Positions 61,574 to 64,000 of a DNA stretch of 64,000 nucleotides are shown in pieces; the first letter of the stretch is position 1; each line of letters opens with the position of its first letter. A program made the position numbers and the translations under genes. The notes below the pieces were generated by a model. The model saw only the letters and a program-made list of their open reading frames with translations. It was not told the origin of the DNA and ran no database searches. The stretch is taken from NCBI RefSeq assembly GCF_020037125.1, contig NZ_JAIQDG010000030.1:1-64000 (forward strand), in the 5' to 3' direction. The stretch is from Myxococcus sp. RHSTA-1-4. Its GTDB lineage: Bacteria; Myxococcota; Myxococcia; Myxococcales; Myxococcaceae.

Positions 61574-63129
61574 TGGGACAAGTTCACCCACTTCGAGTTC
61601 TCCAACAGCCACCGTACCTCGAGCATACGCCCGACAACCGGGCCGTCATCGATGGCGGCGGCATCCGCTACTACTCCTTCGAGCAGCTGTACCAGGTCGG
61701 TGCGGGCATGCGCCCGTGGTACGGCGTGGCCCCTGTGCTCGACTCCGTCCCCCTGCCCGAGAGCACCCTGCTGGGGGGCCAGGCCAGCGTCTCCTACAAC
61801 TACTCCGAGGAGCCGCACCGGGTGTTCCAGCAGATGGCCAACAACATCGGCATCTCCAACACCCAGCGCTTCGTGGAAGGGCGACGGCTGTTCCACACCT
61901 CGTTCGTCGACGGGAAGCACTCCGAGAGCCCGGACATCAACCCCGTGTTCACGGCGCACGCCAATCAACTAGGGCCGCGCTTCAACAACGTGAGCTGCAT
62001 CGGATGTCACGCGCTCAACGGGCGCAGCGTCGCTCCCGTGCCAGGCCAGCGACTCGACACCATGGCCGTCGAAGTTGCCGCGTCCAGTTCCCCCTCCGGG
62101 GTGACGCCCGATGCCACCTATGGCTTGAACGTGCAGCAGCGGGCCCAGGAGGCGGGCGCGCCGGACTACTCCGTCTCCGTGCAGGCGTATGAAACGACCG
62201 TGCGCGCGCTGCCCGACGGCGAGACGGTCGAGCTGCAGAAGCCGGTCTACGCCTTCAAGGGTCCGGTGCCAGCGCAGTACTCCATCCGCCAGGCGCCGCA
62301 GGTCATCGGCCTGGGGCTGCTCGAGGCCATCGACGAAACGACGATTCTGAACCTGGCCGACCCGGAAGACTCGAACGGTGATGGCATCCGAGGTGTGCCG
62401 AACTGGGTCGTCAATCCGGAGACCGGCAGCCGGCACCTCGGCCGCTTCGGATGGAAGGCGAGCAAGGCCACCCTGCGCCAGCAGGCAGCGGACGCGCTCC
62501 TCAAGGACATCGGTGTCACCTCGCCAGTCTACAAGTCGCTGGCCTGCCAGCGGGGCTCACCCGACTGCAATGCCACGGCTGGCGCGACAGCCATCTCCGA
62601 GACGGAGCTCCAGCGGCTCGACGCCTACCTCGCGCTGCTCGGAGTGCCGGCCCAGCGCAGCCTGCGCAGCGGCTACATGGACGGTATCCGCGTCTCTCCG
62701 GAGCATGACGTGGACCCGGCCCTCATCCAGCGCGGCGGTGCGCTGTTCGCCCAGGTCCGTTGCGTGAGCTGCCACACGGCCCAGTTGACGACGGGAGCGA
62801 ACCATCCGTTCGCGGAGCTGCGCAATCAGACCCTCCGGCCCTACACCGACCTGCTGCTCCACGACATGGGGCCGGGGCTCGCCGACACGCTGCCCCAGGG
62901 ACAGGCGGGAGCGAGCATGTGGCGGACCGCGCCGCTCTGGGGTGTGGGCTCGCTCCGGTTCGTCCAGGGAGGGGTGCAGAACGTGCGCTACCTGCATGAC
63001 GGGCGGGCCCGCACGCTCATGGAGGCCATCGCCTGGCACGGCGGCGAGGCCAGCACCAGCCGCGGCCTGTTCGAGGCGCTGAGCAAGGCGGACCGCGACG
63101 CGGTGCTGGCATTCCTCGAATCGCTCTGA
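61574..63129 (+). pseudogene. 5'-truncated DUF1111 di-haem oxidoreductase (putative peroxidase)
   Basis: About 500 codons encode a DUF1111 protein with two c-type haem sites (SCIGCH and SCHTAQ preceded by RCV) and the family block RPYTDLLLHDMGPGLAD followed by WRTAPLWGVG. It lacks a signal peptide and a start codon. The upstream part reads WDKFTHFEFSNSHR from 61574 and joins the main frame (YLEHTPDNRAVIDGGG) only if one base is restored near 61613-61615. An internal ATG at about 61708 could open a product without export signal, which would not mature as a c-type cytochrome. So it is most likely inactive. An intact longer gene hidden by sequencing errors is the alternative. Confidence 0.75.
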
Positions 63130-63269
63130 GCCGAGCCCCCGGCGCCCGGGCTATCCGGTCCGTGCACGGGGGGAGCGGGCATCCGGCAGGATGAGGCCTC
63201 GAAGCCTGTCAGTGGGTCCGCCCCCGCGGGCCGGCGCTGGAGGGGCGGCTGCCGTAGCGCGGGCCCCTG

Positions 63270-64000
63270 TCAGAAGGTCTGGCTGCGCGAGTTGTTGGCG
63301 GTGTTGGCCTCGGGCGAGCCGTCCTCGTTGGTCCCGGACGCCGTGCAGGTGACCGAGCCGCTCGGCGCCACGGCGTTGAGGATGCTCTTCGTCTCGCCGG
63401 GGAGGATGGGCTCGTTGACAGTGAAGACCGAGCTGGAGCCGAAGCGCGAGCACGTCACCGAGACGAGCTTGCCGGGGCGGCCGTTGTTCCTCACCCGCAC
63501 CTCCGTGCGCCCGGTCGACGTCCACAGCAGGCTGGTGATGACGAGGTCGACCCCCGCCGGGAAGTCCCGCGTGTAGATGAAGGCATGGGGGCTGCGCGGG
63601 CTGCTGCAGTACGAGATGAAGTTGGCGGTCTCGGGGTATTGCTCATAGCAGGACGACCAGTCCGGCCTGAACGTGTACATGAAGAAGTCGCTGCCATTGG
63701 TGCCCGCGCCCGGCACGCGCATGCGGACCTTCGCGAAGAAGCCGGTGGTCCCCGCCGTCCATGCCGCCGCGGGAAGCACCCTCGGCAGGCTCCAGCCATA
63801 CAGCTCGACACCGTCGGCCGTGGTGTGCTGAACGGTGGCGGACGTGGTGGTCCTGCCCACTTCGAGCCACGAGGTTCCCCTCGCGTGCTCGAGGACCACG
63901 GTCTGCGACCCCGTGTTGCTGTACCCGAGGAAGTCGATGACTCCCGTGGTCGACGAGACGGTCTGTCCGTCGACGGGGTTGAGCATACAGGCCGAAGTGG
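63270..64000 (-). CDS. secreted surface protein with CARDB-like C-terminal domain, partial at right edge
   Basis: The frame is open to the end of the window, so the N-terminus lies outside. The visible 243 residues contain a beta-rich domain (VDGQTVSSTTGVIDFLGYSN to FFAKVRMRVPGAG). This is followed by a CARDB-like module (DLVITSLLWTSTGRTEVRVR, VNEPILPGETKSI, GSPEANTANNSRSQ). The pattern is typical of cell-adhesion-like domains at the C-terminus of secreted proteins. No catalytic motif is visible. It is convergent with the DUF1111 remnant. Confidence 0.75.
   Translation of the reverse strand, partial: TSACMLNPVDGQTVSSTTGVIDFLGYSNTGSQTVVLEHARGTSWLEVGRTTTSATVQHTTADGVELYGWSLPRVLPAAAWTAGTTGFFAKVRMRVPGAGTNGSDFFMYTFRPDWSSCYEQYPETANFISYCSSPRSPHAFIYTRDFPAGVDLVITSLLWTSTGRTEVRVRNNGRPGKLVSVTCSRFGSSSVFTVNEPILPGETKSILNAVAPSGSVTCTASGTNEDGSPEANTANNSRSQTF

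Overview
The window is high-GC DNA (about 70% in most coding stretches) from a myxobacterium, probably in the Myxococcaceae/Archangiaceae range. The pointers are a TIGR02268/DUF2381 gene (a family named from Myxococcus xanthus paralogues), many lipoproteins, surface proteins with DAG-rich and proline-rich linkers, and frequent GTG starts. No phage, plasmid origin, CRISPR array or complete insertion sequence was seen. Coordinates and motifs were read by eye; no database search was run.

Left third (128-20978): a minus-strand operon reads two PpiC/parvulin lipoproteins, then a 5771-codon lipoprotein, then a small TPR protein. The giant protein is a lipid-anchored polymorphic toxin. It has a lipobox, about 20 Ig-like repeats, DAG-rich linkers, a carboxypeptidase-regulatory-like domain, a long RHS/YD shell, an RHS core motif and a C-terminal HNH/EndoVII-type (GH-E-like) nuclease tip. 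The TPR gene sits where an immunity gene is expected and shares the lower GC of the tip. A third PpiC lipoprotein is divergent from the operon. This operon is the best candidate for a poorly described system.

21079-30365: an aminotransferase, a metallo-beta-lactamase-fold protein and a sulfotransferase lie next to cysC, cysN and cysD, which make the sulfate donor PAPS. A GNAT protein, a type II thioesterase and an Sfp-type phosphopantetheinyl transferase follow. The set looks like accessory functions of a sulfated natural product or conjugate, but no NRPS or PKS is in the window.

30447-43656: a DUF2183 phosphatase-like protein, a secreted galactose-oxidase-like copper enzyme, a four-gene synthase-type polysaccharide operon (GT2, HlyD-like adaptor, periplasmic coiled coil, predicted glycan-binding protein), an MBL-Rieske fusion, a carbohydrate-binding-like lipoprotein, a TerC protein and a UPF0231/YacL-like protein.

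43738-58089: mostly housekeeping. It holds tRNA-Val(CAC) with a strong terminator, a small coiled-coil protein, an SCP2-like protein, a short Hsp70, a UvrD-type helicase, a HEAT/TPR-like lipoprotein, an NlpC/P60-like lipoprotein, a GT2, a zinc-ribbon protein with 18-residue repeats, a ComEA-like protein, aspartate kinase (lysC) and histidine ammonia-lyase (hutH).

58010-64000: accessory DNA. Just after hutH lies a canonical tRNA T-arm without the rest of a tRNA, followed by a lower-GC DUF2381 plus lipoprotein pair. Next come a secreted GYWKN-motif protein, two decayed genes whose missing 5' ends meet at about 61573 (one a DUF1111 di-haem oxidoreductase), and a partial secreted CARDB-like protein running off the right edge.
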